Assembly: GCA_023393065.1 (NCBI GenBank)
Contig: JAEWMX010000015.1
Span: forward strand, 62,001-126,000
Source: Bacillota bacterium
Lineage (GTDB): Bacteria > Bacillota_I > Bacilli_A > RFN20 > CAG-826
DNA length: 64,000 bases
Direction: 5' to 3'
In this document: piece by piece, positions 43,270 to 51,652 of the stretch
Position numbering within the stretch: position 1 is the first letter of the stretch
How the letters are laid out: every line of letters begins with the position of its first letter
The notes under the pieces: model-generated
The model's input: the letters and a program-made list of their open reading frames with translations, nothing else
Databases searched by the model: none
Told to the model about the DNA's origin: nothing
Made by a program: the position numbers and the translations under genes

Positions 43270-45866
43270 TGGCTAAAAAAGTTCCTGAAACCGTCGAAGT
43301 TATCAAGGAAAAAATCAGCAGTCAGCCCCTTGAAGAAGTGATGGGTGATCGCTATGCAACTTATGCTAAATACGTCATTCAAGACCGAGCGATTCCCGAT
43401 GTTCGCGATGGTTTAAAACCCGTGCAAAGGCGCATCATATACTCGATGTATGAATCAGGTAATATTTCCACTCGTCCAACCAAGAAATGCGCTCACACCG
43501 TCGGTGCGGTCATGGGTAAGTATCACCCCCATGGCGACTCCTCGATCTACGATGCTTTAGCCCGCATGTCGCAAGACTGGAAAGTGCGCGTTCCCCTCGT
43601 CGATTTTCAAGGTAATAACGGCAGTATCGACGGCGACGTCCCCGCCGCTTATCGCTACACCGAGGCAAGGCTGAGCGAGATTGCCGAAGAGTTGACTCGC
43701 GATCTTGAAAAAAAGACCGTTGAGATGGATTTGACCTTTGATGATACTGATTTTGAACCAAGTGTCTTGCCAGCTCGTTTTCCAAACCTTTTAGTCAATG
43801 GCAGCGAGGGTATTGCAGTTGCATTAGCAACTGAAATTCCTCCGCACAATCTTCGCGAAGTCGTGGATGCCGTCATTTGGCGCCTGACCCACGTCAATGT
43901 GACGCCTCTTGATTTGATGCGTTTTATCAAAGGCCCTGATTTTCCGACGGGAGGCTTCATCTATGAAGGTGATGGCTTGCAAAGCATTTATGAAACCGGT
44001 CGCGGTCGCATCGAAGTAGCGGCCAAAACGCAGATAATCGACGAAAAAGGGCAAAAACAAATCGTCATCACTGAGATTCCTTATAAAACGGTCAAAATTT
44101 CCATTGTCTATGAACTTGACAAGATTCGTCACGGCAAAGAGATAGATGGCATCGCTGAAGTTCGCGATGAATCCGATCGCAAGGGCCTTCGCATCGTCAT
44201 CGATCTCAAAAAAGATGCCAAACCCGAAGTCATCCTCGCTTATATTTTTAATAAGACGCAACTCAAAAGTTCATATTCAGCTAACGTTGTCGCCATCGTT
44301 AATGGCCGCCCAAAAACTCTTAATCTCTTACAAATAATTGACGCTTACATCGAGCATCAAGTTGATGTCATCACCAGGCGCAGTCATTTTGATTTGAATA
44401 AATCTCAAGCCCGCTTGCACATCGTTGATGGTTTGATTAAAGCTATCTCAATCCTCGATAGGATCGTCGAAGTCATCAAAGCCTCAAAAGACAAGGCAAG
44501 CGCCAAGGAAAACCTACAAAAGAAATTCGAATTTTCAGAAGCGCAGAGCGAAGCTATCGTCATGTTACAACTTTATAAGTTGTCCAATACCGATATTTCC
44601 ACTCTAGTCAAAGAAAAAGACACTCTGGAAAAGACTATTTTAAAATTGCAAGGCATCTTGGAAGATCGCAAAAAATTGGATCGCGTCATCATCGCCGATT
44701 TAAAGGCGATTGCCGCTAAGTACGGTGATGACCGACGCACACAAATCGTCGAAAAAGACATTAATCTACAAATTGATAAACGCGACCTAATCGCCAAAGA
44801 AGATGTGATGATTGCTATCACTCGGGATGGTTACATCAAGCGCAGCTCGGTGAAATCATATCGTGGAAGCGGGGTTGACTCTCTACCCGGCATGAAAGAA
44901 GATGATGTCTTGGTCTATCGCGGTCAGGCCGTCACGACCGATTTTGTTTTGGCCTTTACGAACCGCGGAAACTACCTCTATATTCCGATTCACGAGATTA
45001 TCGATACGAAATGGAAAGAAGAAGGCAAACACATCAACTACCTAATCAGCCTGGAATACAAAGAGAAGATTGTCTGCGCCTTTGCCGTCAATGAATTCCG
45101 CGATGATCTATTCTTGGCCTTGGTAACGAAGAAGGGACAGATCAAGCGTGTTCGTTTGAGCGATTTTGTCGTCATTCGCTACGCTCGACCGATCACAGCC
45201 ATGAAACTCATCGGCGATGATGAGATTGCCGATGTGGTGGTGACGAGCGGAGACAGCAACATCCTCGTCTTGACCAGCACGGGCGGTTCCATCCTCTTTA
45301 ATGAAAACGATGTTTCGATCGGCACGCTAAAATCTGGCGGTGTCAAAGCCATCGCTGAACTAAAACCAGCAACAATAACTAAATTACTCGTCTTTGAAAA
45401 AGACGAAAAAGCCAAGATCGCTTTGCTGACACACGCTGGCCACATTCGCATTTACGATTATGCAAACACCCCTTTAACAATGCGGCTTGGCAAGACGACT
45501 CCAATTTATCCGTGTTTTAAAAATGAGCCTCACAACTTAATTTACGCACGTAGAATTAACGCAAAAGACGACAAAATACTCTTGCGTGTCCAAGCCAATA
45601 ACAAGTCGGTAATCGAGGTGCTAATTGAAGATTTTTATATCACTCCGCGATCAAAATACGCCAAAGGTACTATAACCTTGCCGCGTCGTTCTCACCTCGC
45701 AATCGTCTTTCGTGAAGACGATATCATGATCGATAAAACGCTGGTCGCGCATGAACCACCGGTCAAAGAAAAAGCGGTGTTGAGTTTTGATGTTGAAGAA
45801 ACTGACGAAAACGGCAAAGAATATAAGCAGATATCGATATTCGAAGAAGACGAGACGAAGAAATAG
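43269..45866 (+). CDS. parC: DNA topoisomerase IV subunit A
   Basis: DNA-cutting subunit. RDGLKPVQRRIIYSM, GKYHPHGDSSIYDA and the catalytic R129-Y130 in AAYRYTEARL are seen. The C-terminal beta-pinwheel domain lacks the QRRGGKG GyrA box, which supports ParC. 865 residues. Its start overlaps the parE stop by one base (TAATGG); both products form a heterotetramer. Terminator follows. Confidence 0.94.
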   Translation: MAKKVPETVEVIKEKISSQPLEEVMGDRYATYAKYVIQDRAIPDVRDGLKPVQRRIIYSMYESGNISTRPTKKCAHTVGAVMGKYHPHGDSSIYDALARMSQDWKVRVPLVDFQGNNGSIDGDVPAAYRYTEARLSEIAEELTRDLEKKTVEMDLTFDDTDFEPSVLPARFPNLLVNGSEGIAVALATEIPPHNLREVVDAVIWRLTHVNVTPLDLMRFIKGPDFPTGGFIYEGDGLQSIYETGRGRIEVAAKTQIIDEKGQKQIVITEIPYKTVKISIVYELDKIRHGKEIDGIAEVRDESDRKGLRIVIDLKKDAKPEVILAYIFNKTQLKSSYSANVVAIVNGRPKTLNLLQIIDAYIEHQVDVITRRSHFDLNKSQARLHIVDGLIKAISILDRIVEVIKASKDKASAKENLQKKFEFSEAQSEAIVMLQLYKLSNTDISTLVKEKDTLEKTILKLQGILEDRKKLDRVIIADLKAIAAKYGDDRRTQIVEKDINLQIDKRDLIAKEDVMIAITRDGYIKRSSVKSYRGSGVDSLPGMKEDDVLVYRGQAVTTDFVLAFTNRGNYLYIPIHEIIDTKWKEEGKHINYLISLEYKEKIVCAFAVNEFRDDLFLALVTKKGQIKRVRLSDFVVIRYARPITAMKLIGDDEIADVVVTSGDSNILVLTSTGGSILFNENDVSIGTLKSGGVKAIAELKPATITKLLVFEKDEKAKIALLTHAGHIRIYDYANTPLTMRLGKTTPIYPCFKNEPHNLIYARRINAKDDKILLRVQANNKSVIEVLIEDFYITPRSKYAKGTITLPRRSHLAIVFREDDIMIDKTLVAHEPPVKEKAVLSFDVEETDENGKEYKQISIFEEDETKK

Positions 45867-45891
45867 TTTCGCTACAAGTTAACTATTTGGC

Positions 45892-45926
45892 AAGGCGACA
45901 TAAATATACATGTCGCCTTTCTTTTT
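45892..45926 (+). terminator. Terminator of parE-parC
   Basis: AAGGCGACAT and ATGTCGCCTT form a perfect 10-bp stem around an 8-base loop, followed by TCTTTTT. Confidence 0.88.
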
Positions 45927-45952
45927 CATAGTTTTATGGTATTCTTCTATAT

Positions 45953-45975
45953 TTTTACAATTATAATTTGTAAAA
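45953..45975 (+). promoter_or_regulatory. Palindromic promoter region of yqeG
   Basis: TTTTACAA-TTATAAT-TTGTAAAA is a perfect 8-bp inverted repeat with TATAAT in its centre, 8 bases from the yqeG ATG. No ribosome-binding site follows. It could be an operator that controls the whole yqeG-rsfS cluster. Confidence 0.5.
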
Positions 45976-45982
45976 TAAGAAT

Positions 45983-46504
45983 ATGAATAAGCGCTTCATA
46001 CCGTTTTGTGTGGCTAAGAGCATTTATGACATCGAGCCCGCTTTTTTCCAAAAGCATCAAATCTCGATTTTATTTGTCGACCTCGACAACACATTAGATG
46101 CATATCATCAATTGCACCCCACGAAAAAAGCTCGGGATTTAAAAGATGAACTGGCGAAGGCCGGAATAGAAATCATCGTCGTTTCTAACAACACTTCGAA
46201 ACGAGTTTCGACATATGCGAAAGAATTGGGTGTTCGCTATGCTGGTTCGCTTTATAAACCTTTTTCCTTTAAACTAAAGAAGTTTATAAAAAAACATAAT
46301 ATCGATCTTTCTAAAGTCATGATGATCGGCGATCAAATTATCACTGATGTGGCTTGTGGAAACGGAGCCGGTATTCGCGTCATCTTAACCGAGAGGCTCG
46401 TTCAAGACGATCAATGGACGACGCGCTTTAATCGCTGTTTTGATGCTCCGCGATATCAGAAAATGAAGCGTTTGAATCTCTTAATTAGCTGGGAGGAAAG
46501 ATAA
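45983..46504 (+). CDS. YqeG-type HAD-superfamily phosphatase
   Basis: 173 residues. HAD motif I FVDLDNTLDA with D33 and D35, motif II VVSNN, and motif IV MIGDQIITDV. The family (YqeG, HAD class IIIA) is found next to yqeH in Bacillus; substrate is not settled. The start has no Shine-Dalgarno sequence. Its stop overlaps the next start (TAATGG), showing coupled translation with yqeH. Confidence 0.88.
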   Translation: MNKRFIPFCVAKSIYDIEPAFFQKHQISILFVDLDNTLDAYHQLHPTKKARDLKDELAKAGIEIIVVSNNTSKRVSTYAKELGVRYAGSLYKPFSFKLKKFIKKHNIDLSKVMMIGDQIITDVACGNGAGIRVILTERLVQDDQWTTRFNRCFDAPRYQKMKRLNLLISWEER

Positions 46505-47646
46505 TGGCTAAGCTAAATATTATTCGTCGTTGCTACTCGTGCGGAGTGGTCTTGCAAAGCAAGGATCCGCAAAAAGACGGTTATGTCGAAAACGAGTTTT
46601 TGCAAGACTTATCAAAGGGAGTCCTTTTTTGCTCAAAGTGTTTTCATAGCGAAAAATATAATCTCGCTCCAAAAGAAGCAAGTCTCGACCACGAATTTTT
46701 TACAATGATCGCCGACGCTCAGGCAACGGACGCCTTGATTGTCTATGTCATCAACTTATTCTCGTTTGAGGCCGGTTTTATTCGCGCTCTCAACCATTGG
46801 CTTTCGGGCCTCGACATTTTAGTCTTGGCCAACAAGCGCGACATTTTACCTGATGATGTCAATGACGATCAACTCAAAGAGTATGTCGCCCATCGCCTCA
46901 GAGTCGAAAAATTAAAAGTTCTCGATGTCAAACTAGTGAGCGCCTCGGCTGATTACAATATTCGCGAAGTCATCGATATCATTAAAGATTTACGCAAGCG
47001 GCGCGATGTCTATATCATCGGTCAAAAGCATTCCGGAAAAACTACTTTGATGGAAGCTTTTCTCAAAGAGTACAAGAATCTCAGCCGAACGAATATCATC
47101 ACGCAAAATTATCCGGGGACCAAACTGAAAGTCATGCAGATTCCCATTGATCAATCGACATATTTCTACGATACTCCCGGACTTGGAAACGACAATTCCA
47201 TCCTCGAGAAGGTCGAGAAGCCAGTCCTTAAAGCCATCATCCCGGTCAAAAAGGTCGAGAAGCGACAATTCACGATTGCAAAAACACAATCGCTATTTAT
47301 CGGGGGCCTAGCTCGCATCGAGTTGGTCGAAGGCGAAAAAACAGTGGTGGGATGCTATTTTTCTGATGATGTCGATATCAAAAAAATCGTCATGCCAGAT
47401 GCCAACAAGCAGTTTTTAAGAAATCTTGAAAAGAATCTGCTTCATCCGACATCCAAAAATTTGCAGAGCCTAAAAGACTTTGATATTTACGATATCGTCG
47501 TCGACGAAGAAGATTCGCGCGACATCGGCATCAATGGTCTTGGCTGGTTCTCTTTCATCGGAGCCAATCAGACTTTCCGCCTCTATGTTCCGAAAGGTGT
47601 TTCCTTCTATACGACGAGGGCAAAAATTAAAGATGTTAAGCAATAA
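46504..47646 (+). CDS. yqeH: Ribosome biogenesis GTPase YqeH
   Basis: Circularly permuted GTPase needed for 30S assembly. N-terminal zinc finger C10, C13, C43, C46; then G4 ANKRD comes before G1 GQKHSGKTT and G3 DTPGL, the permuted order. A C-terminal RNA-binding part follows. 380 residues. The shikimate gene aroE that separates yqeH from yhbY in Bacillus is missing here; yhbY overlaps by 14 bases. Confidence 0.95.
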   Translation: MAKLNIIRRCYSCGVVLQSKDPQKDGYVENEFLQDLSKGVLFCSKCFHSEKYNLAPKEASLDHEFFTMIADAQATDALIVYVINLFSFEAGFIRALNHWLSGLDILVLANKRDILPDDVNDDQLKEYVAHRLRVEKLKVLDVKLVSASADYNIREVIDIIKDLRKRRDVYIIGQKHSGKTTLMEAFLKEYKNLSRTNIITQNYPGTKLKVMQIPIDQSTYFYDTPGLGNDNSILEKVEKPVLKAIIPVKKVEKRQFTIAKTQSLFIGGLARIELVEGEKTVVGCYFSDDVDIKKIVMPDANKQFLRNLEKNLLHPTSKNLQSLKDFDIYDIVVDEEDSRDIGINGLGWFSFIGANQTFRLYVPKGVSFYTTRAKIKDVKQ

Positions 47647-47914
47647 AGATCGGCAAGAGTTATTCGCTCTGAGCAACAAGTTAAAAATGCGCTACATCAT
47701 TGGAAAAGACAACCTTGATGATAAAGTTTTCGATATGCTTGATAAAGCTCTTCTGGCCAATGAATTAATCAAGGTAGCGGTGAATAAAGGCGCCAGCCAC
47801 GAGCCAGAATATTATGCCAAGGCGATTTGCAGCAAACTCAATTGCGAGCTGATAAAAATAATCGGAAAGACTTTAGTCTTATATCGCGAGAAGCCGCAGA
47901 GGAACAAAAAGTAG
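47633..47914 (+). CDS. yhbY: YhbY-family RNA-binding protein
   Basis: 93 residues of the CRM/CRS1-YhbY fold, which binds pre-50S particles. Starts MLSNKDRQELFALSNKLK, followed by KVAVNKGASHEPEYYAKAIC and IIGKTLVLYREK. The ATG lies inside the end of yqeH; its stop TAG overlaps the GTG start of the next gene. Confidence 0.9.
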   Translation: MLSNKDRQELFALSNKLKMRYIIGKDNLDDKVFDMLDKALLANELIKVAVNKGASHEPEYYAKAICSKLNCELIKIIGKTLVLYREKPQRNKK

Positions 47915-49032
47915 TGGAAAGCGTTATTCTCTTCGGCGGAGCTTTCGATCCGGTCCATAACGGCCATCTGCGAATGGCCAGTGCGGCGAGTTTTTTGCTT
48001 AACGCCGATGTCATTTTCGTTCCGAGCAAGAGCCCGCGGTGGAAAAATCCTGCGGTAGGTATCGACCATCGGCTCAAGATGCTAGCCCTTGCAATTCGCC
48101 AAAACGGTTTATCGGGAACGACGATCTCTGATTACGAAATTCGCTCAGAAGCCGAAGTCAATTACACGATTGATACCGTCCGTTACTTTGTAAGCAAATA
48201 TCCAAAAAAGAAATTTTACCTGCTCATCGGCGCCGATCAAGTCAATCAGTTTCATCAGTGGCGCGAACCTTTGGAAATCATTAAATTGGTGACGGTGGTG
48301 TATATTCCTCGACCAGACATCAAAATAAATGAGGCTAATGTCAGCAAATATAGCATCGAGAGCTTGCCTTACAATCACACCGGTGATGTCTCTTCGACGA
48401 AGATTCGCAATTTGCAGTCAATCGACACTCCCTCTTCGGTTCTCGATTACATTGAAAAGAATCGTCTCTATTATATAGAGAAAATAAGCGGCATGCTTGA
48501 TAAAGAGCGCTTTGAACATTCTCTTTCGGTCGCTCATTTAGCGCGTTCAATCGCCTACAAAAATGAGCGTCACGATTATCCAAAAGCTTACATTGCGGGA
48601 TTGCTTCATGATTTAGGCAAAGGCCATGATGTAGCGCAGACGATCGCCATCATGAAAAGACAATTTAAAGATTATGTTAACCAACCAGAGTTTTCTTATC
48701 ACCAATTCGTCGGTTCGTATCTCGCCGAGAAAGAATTTGGTATCAAAGATGAAGAAGTTCTCGATGCGATTCGGTTCCACGCGACCGGTAAACCACATAT
48801 GAGCGCGCTTGGAAAAATTATATATAGCGCTGATAAGATTGATCCGTTGCGGGGGTTTGACTCACGGCCATTAATCAAGAAATGCTATCAAAATTACTAT
48901 TTGGGATTTGTCATGGTCTTAAGTGCCAATCGCGATTACCTATTAGCTAACGGCAAAGACATAAAAAATCCATTGACTGACGCCTGCATGCAACTTTACT
49001 TAGGAAAGGGGAAGGACATTGAATCCAGATAA
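47914..49032 (+). CDS. nadD: NadD-YqeK fusion: NaMN adenylyltransferase + HD hydrolase
   Basis: 372 residues in two parts. Residues 1-190 are nicotinate-nucleotide adenylyltransferase: GGAFDPVHNGHLRMA (HxGH), PRWKNPAV and a SSTKIRN near 170. The rest is the HD domain of YqeK (HSLSVAHLARSIA, GLLHDLGKGHD), a family with diadenosine-tetraphosphate hydrolase activity in some members. In Bacillus these are two genes in the same order. GTG start overlaps the yhbY stop; the frame is open upstream but without homology. Links NAD synthesis with dinucleotide turnover. Confidence 0.92.
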   Translation: MESVILFGGAFDPVHNGHLRMASAASFLLNADVIFVPSKSPRWKNPAVGIDHRLKMLALAIRQNGLSGTTISDYEIRSEAEVNYTIDTVRYFVSKYPKKKFYLLIGADQVNQFHQWREPLEIIKLVTVVYIPRPDIKINEANVSKYSIESLPYNHTGDVSSTKIRNLQSIDTPSSVLDYIEKNRLYYIEKISGMLDKERFEHSLSVAHLARSIAYKNERHDYPKAYIAGLLHDLGKGHDVAQTIAIMKRQFKDYVNQPEFSYHQFVGSYLAEKEFGIKDEEVLDAIRFHATGKPHMSALGKIIYSADKIDPLRGFDSRPLIKKCYQNYYLGFVMVLSANRDYLLANGKDIKNPLTDACMQLYLGKGKDIESR

Positions 49033-49342
49033 GTACACTAAAGGCATTCTCCAGTTGTTAGAAGAGACGAAAGCGGAAGACGTTCAGCTCATCGACGTTC
49101 GCGAGCGAACACCATTTAGCGAATATTACATTCTCGTAACGGCCACCAACCCGCGTCAGATGAACGCTATCAAAGAGGCGGTCGTTGAAAAGATTGAGTC
49201 GCTCCACGGAAAAATCAATCACGTGGAGGGCAACGAAAACTCAGGATGGATATTAGTTGATGCTTACCACATCATCATCAATATCTTTTCAAAGGAAGAG
49301 CGAGAACGCATTAGTCTCGAACAAATCCTGTCTCGCCGATAA
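49019..49342 (+). CDS. rsfS: Ribosomal silencing factor RsfS
   Basis: Binds L14 and stops subunit joining in slow growth. 107 residues: KAEDVQLIDVRERTPFSEYYILVTA and HVEGNENSGWILVDAYHIIINIF (in part: GWILVDAYHIIINIF). Uses TTG as start, with GGGAAGG six bases upstream; overlaps the nadD-yqeK stop by 14 bases. Last gene of the cluster before a terminator. Confidence 0.94.
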   Translation: MNPDKYTKGILQLLEETKAEDVQLIDVRERTPFSEYYILVTATNPRQMNAIKEAVVEKIESLHGKINHVEGNENSGWILVDAYHIIINIFSKEERERISLEQILSRR

Positions 49343-49684
49343 TTTTAAAATCAATATCGAGAACCGGAAACTTAATTCACGGTTCTTTTTTCTTTGTCAT
49401 AAATAGTGGTAAGGGAATGATTTACTCACACTTGGCATAAATCGCAATTTACAATTAACTTCGCATAATGTCCATTATGTTAACCATATTGTACTTTTAT
49501 TTGATTTAATCGCTATTTTTTCTCAATCAGAATAATTATTGTCTGACAAGATGTTTTCTCAAATGGCGAGTTTTCCACATATCATGAGATGCAATTAATT
49601 ACTAAATATCTACTAATTGTGATATTCCGCCGCCATTTAAAAACCCTACGTGTATATTATTCTCAGAAGATTTATAATGAAAAC
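49343..49684 (+). other. Long intergenic region with a short palindrome
   Basis: 342 bases without a convincing gene. Apart from the rsfS terminator near its left end, it holds CATAATG-TC-CATTATG (49464-49479), an operator-like inverted repeat, one TTTTCCACA string (49571-49579) resembling a DnaA box, and AT-rich sequence ending in TATAAT (49673-49678). No tRNA or known ncRNA fold was seen. Confidence 0.5.
49360..49392 (+). terminator. Terminator of the yqeG-rsfS cluster
   Basis: AGAACCG and CGGTTCT form a perfect 7-bp stem around a 13-base loop, followed by six T residues. Confidence 0.75.
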
Positions 49685-49885
49685 ATGATGACAAAATGCT
49701 GTTCATGTTGTGGAGAATTCACTCTTAGCAAAGGCCTTGACGGTGAGATTTGTCCCATTTGCGGATGGGTAAAGGACTCCGATCAAGAAGCAAATCCTCG
49801 CCTGTCTGGACGTCGAAATAAAAAGTCCTTAGCCGAAGCGAGGACCATCTATTTTGCTCATCGGCGCGATCATTCGATCTTTTAA
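49685..49885 (+). CDS. CPCC-type cysteine-rich small protein
   Basis: 66 residues. CCSCCGEFTLSKG, EICPICGWVKD, NPRLSG and SLAEARTIYF follow the pattern of the CPCC family (CPCC...CPxC...NP...G..SL.EAR), with the first CPCC changed to CSCC. It probably binds zinc; function unknown. The start lies 6 bases after a TATAAT, with no ribosome-binding site, so a leaderless mRNA is possible. An upstream in-frame start exists but adds no homology. Confidence 0.7.
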   Translation: MMTKCCSCCGEFTLSKGLDGEICPICGWVKDSDQEANPRLSGRRNKKSLAEARTIYFAHRRDHSIF

Positions 49886-49908
49886 GCCGCTGAATAATTC
49901 GTCTGCAA

Positions 49909-50685
49909 TTAACCTTTAATTTTTTTCTTGGCCAAATACATGCCAAGATCGATTAGTCCAATCAAGATGATGGCGAAGATCGAGATGGCGACAATTCTCG
50001 TCATGTCGGCTTCGATATACGCTAAGTGAATGAGGCGTCCGAGTCCGGCGATGCGATTAGATCCGGCGATGATTTCAGACATAATTGAAATTTTCATGCC
50101 GAGACCAAGGCTTGAGACGATGCCGAGGAGGACATAAGGCATCGAAAGCGGAATTTTGATGCGAATAATCGATTGGAGGCGGCTCGCCCCATCGATTTTT
50201 GCCGCTTCTCGCACTTCGCGACTGACGTTTTTAATGCCGGTTGCCATCGATTCATACGAAATGGGAAAAATGATTAGAAAGACGATGATGATCGGCGCAT
50301 AGATCGGACGAAGCAAGACGATTAAAATCAAGATCACGGCCGCCGTCGGAAGCGTTCTTAAGGTGATGACTAAAGGGCGCATGAAATTAGCGAATCCTTT
50401 GTAGACTCCGGCAATGACGCCCAGAAGCGAACCGATGAGGAAAGCGATAGCAAAGCTGATAATGAGTCGCAGGAGCGTACCCCCGACGGCTAGCCATGTC
50501 GAGGCTTCGCCAAAAAGGGTAAAGAAGAGGGGGATGGCGTCTTCTGGACCTGGAAAAGTCGGCAAGACGCTGGCTTTCACGATCAGCGAAGTTAGCCACC
50601 ACAAAAGAAAAACGAAGCCAATGCCAAGAACCGTATTGATGACTACGGCATGTTTTTGGAAAAAGGCCCTCGTTTTATTCATCAC
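49909..50685 (-). CDS. ABC transporter permease (NitT/TauT or thiamine-like)
   Basis: 258 residues, about six membrane helices. The EAA loop REAAKIDGASRLQSIIRIKI-LP region (seen as EAAKIDGASRLQ) is the contact for an ATPase, typical of the SsuC/TauC/ThiX type. It follows the binding-protein gene by 12 bases on the minus strand. No ATPase gene is adjacent. Substrate unknown; a sulfonate, nitrate or thiamine precursor are family possibilities. Confidence 0.85.
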   Translation of the reverse strand: MMNKTRAFFQKHAVVINTVLGIGFVFLLWWLTSLIVKASVLPTFPGPEDAIPLFFTLFGEASTWLAVGGTLLRLIISFAIAFLIGSLLGVIAGVYKGFANFMRPLVITLRTLPTAAVILILIVLLRPIYAPIIIVFLIIFPISYESMATGIKNVSREVREAAKIDGASRLQSIIRIKIPLSMPYVLLGIVSSLGLGMKISIMSEIIAGSNRIAGLGRLIHLAYIEADMTRIVAISIFAIILIGLIDLGMYLAKKKIKG

Positions 50686-50697
50686 TTAAAATATTAC

Positions 50698-51651
50698 CTA
50701 CAAATTTAAAAAGTAGGAATCATCAAATGTTTCTAGGCCGAGCGTTTCAAGGAATTCGTTGATATCGACTTCTTCGGTTCCGCGCACTAATCCGAAACCA
50801 TTTGCTCCGGCGCTTTGAGTGGTTAACATAATATTCGAGTTAAATCCGAACTTCGCGGCCTGAGCTTGGGCGTCACCAAATTCGTCAAGAGATGCTTTGG
50901 CCGTCGCTGGATCATCGATGGCGACATCGATTCTATCAACCATCGCTTCGATGTAGTCTTCGAAGACGGTCGGATTAAGTTCATAATGGCTCGTGCGAAT
51001 AAATAGACCGGCTTGGGGAATCGCCGTCTGCCCGGTATATTCTTCCCATTCGGCGCGAATATTTTTGACGACTTTTACATTGCCATAGGTAGCGGCTGAT
51101 TGATCGATTAAGGCGATGTTCAGCGCGGGTTGAGCGATAAAGACATAATCGACGGGATTGCTGGCGTATACTCCGGTTTTTAAGACACCTAAGGCTTCTG
51201 AGACACTCGGGACGTAATACGGAGTATTGTCAATATCCCAGTACTCGGAGAGTTGGCGGTAGACGAGGTCAGGAATCAGATTTTCGCCAAATGAGACGAC
51301 GACATCGTCGGCGCTCGGCATTTCCCCTTCCGCTTTGTTAATGCTCGCCAAATAGAAATTTCCCCCTGTTATTAGCTTAGCTAACTTAAAATCTAGGTCA
51401 TTGTTTTTAATGCTTTTTAAGGCGTTGATCGAATCGAAGACAACAGCATTGTAATAGTTCGTTTGAAGCTCTGCTAAGACGTTGCTCGGTGTCGAGTTCG
51501 TCGCAAAATTTTCATTGTTGCCTTGATCGTAAAACGCTAGTGTTGGGGCGCCGGCCGGTGAGATGGTCCGAATCGTTATGTCTTCAACAGGGCCACCGCA
51601 AGCGCTCAAAGTAATAGCCGCAAAGGGCAGTATGATACTATTTATTTTCAT
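50698..51651 (-). CDS. ABC transporter substrate-binding lipoprotein
   Basis: 317 residues. Signal peptide MKINSIILPFAAITLSAC with a lipobox LSAC, so Cys18 should be lipidated at the membrane. The mature part begins with TIRTISPAGAPTLAFYD, as in NMT1/SsuA/TauA-like periplasmic folds. The ATG lies right after the deoB stop; a TTG 9 bases earlier has a better spaced GGAG. Partner of the permease encoded next. The ligand cannot be told. Confidence 0.8.
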   Translation of the reverse strand: MKINSIILPFAAITLSACGGPVEDITIRTISPAGAPTLAFYDQGNNENFATNSTPSNVLAELQTNYYNAVVFDSINALKSIKNNDLDFKLAKLITGGNFYLASINKAEGEMPSADDVVVSFGENLIPDLVYRQLSEYWDIDNTPYYVPSVSEALGVLKTGVYASNPVDYVFIAQPALNIALIDQSAATYGNVKVVKNIRAEWEEYTGQTAIPQAGLFIRTSHYELNPTVFEDYIEAMVDRIDVAIDDPATAKASLDEFGDAQAQAAKFGFNSNIMLTTQSAGANGFGLVRGTEEVDINEFLETLGLETFDDSYFLNL

Positions 51652-51652
51652 T

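Noticed and set aside
41326..45866. gyrB-gyrA instead of parE-parC
   Set aside because: Position next to plsY, the one-base overlap of the two genes and the absence of the QRRGGKG GyrA box favour topoisomerase IV.
49571..49579. TTTTCCACA string resembling a DnaA box (another near-match TTATCCACT at 19829-19837)
   Set aside because: Single, isolated copies with no dnaA, dnaN or cluster of boxes nearby; expected by chance in AT-rich gaps.
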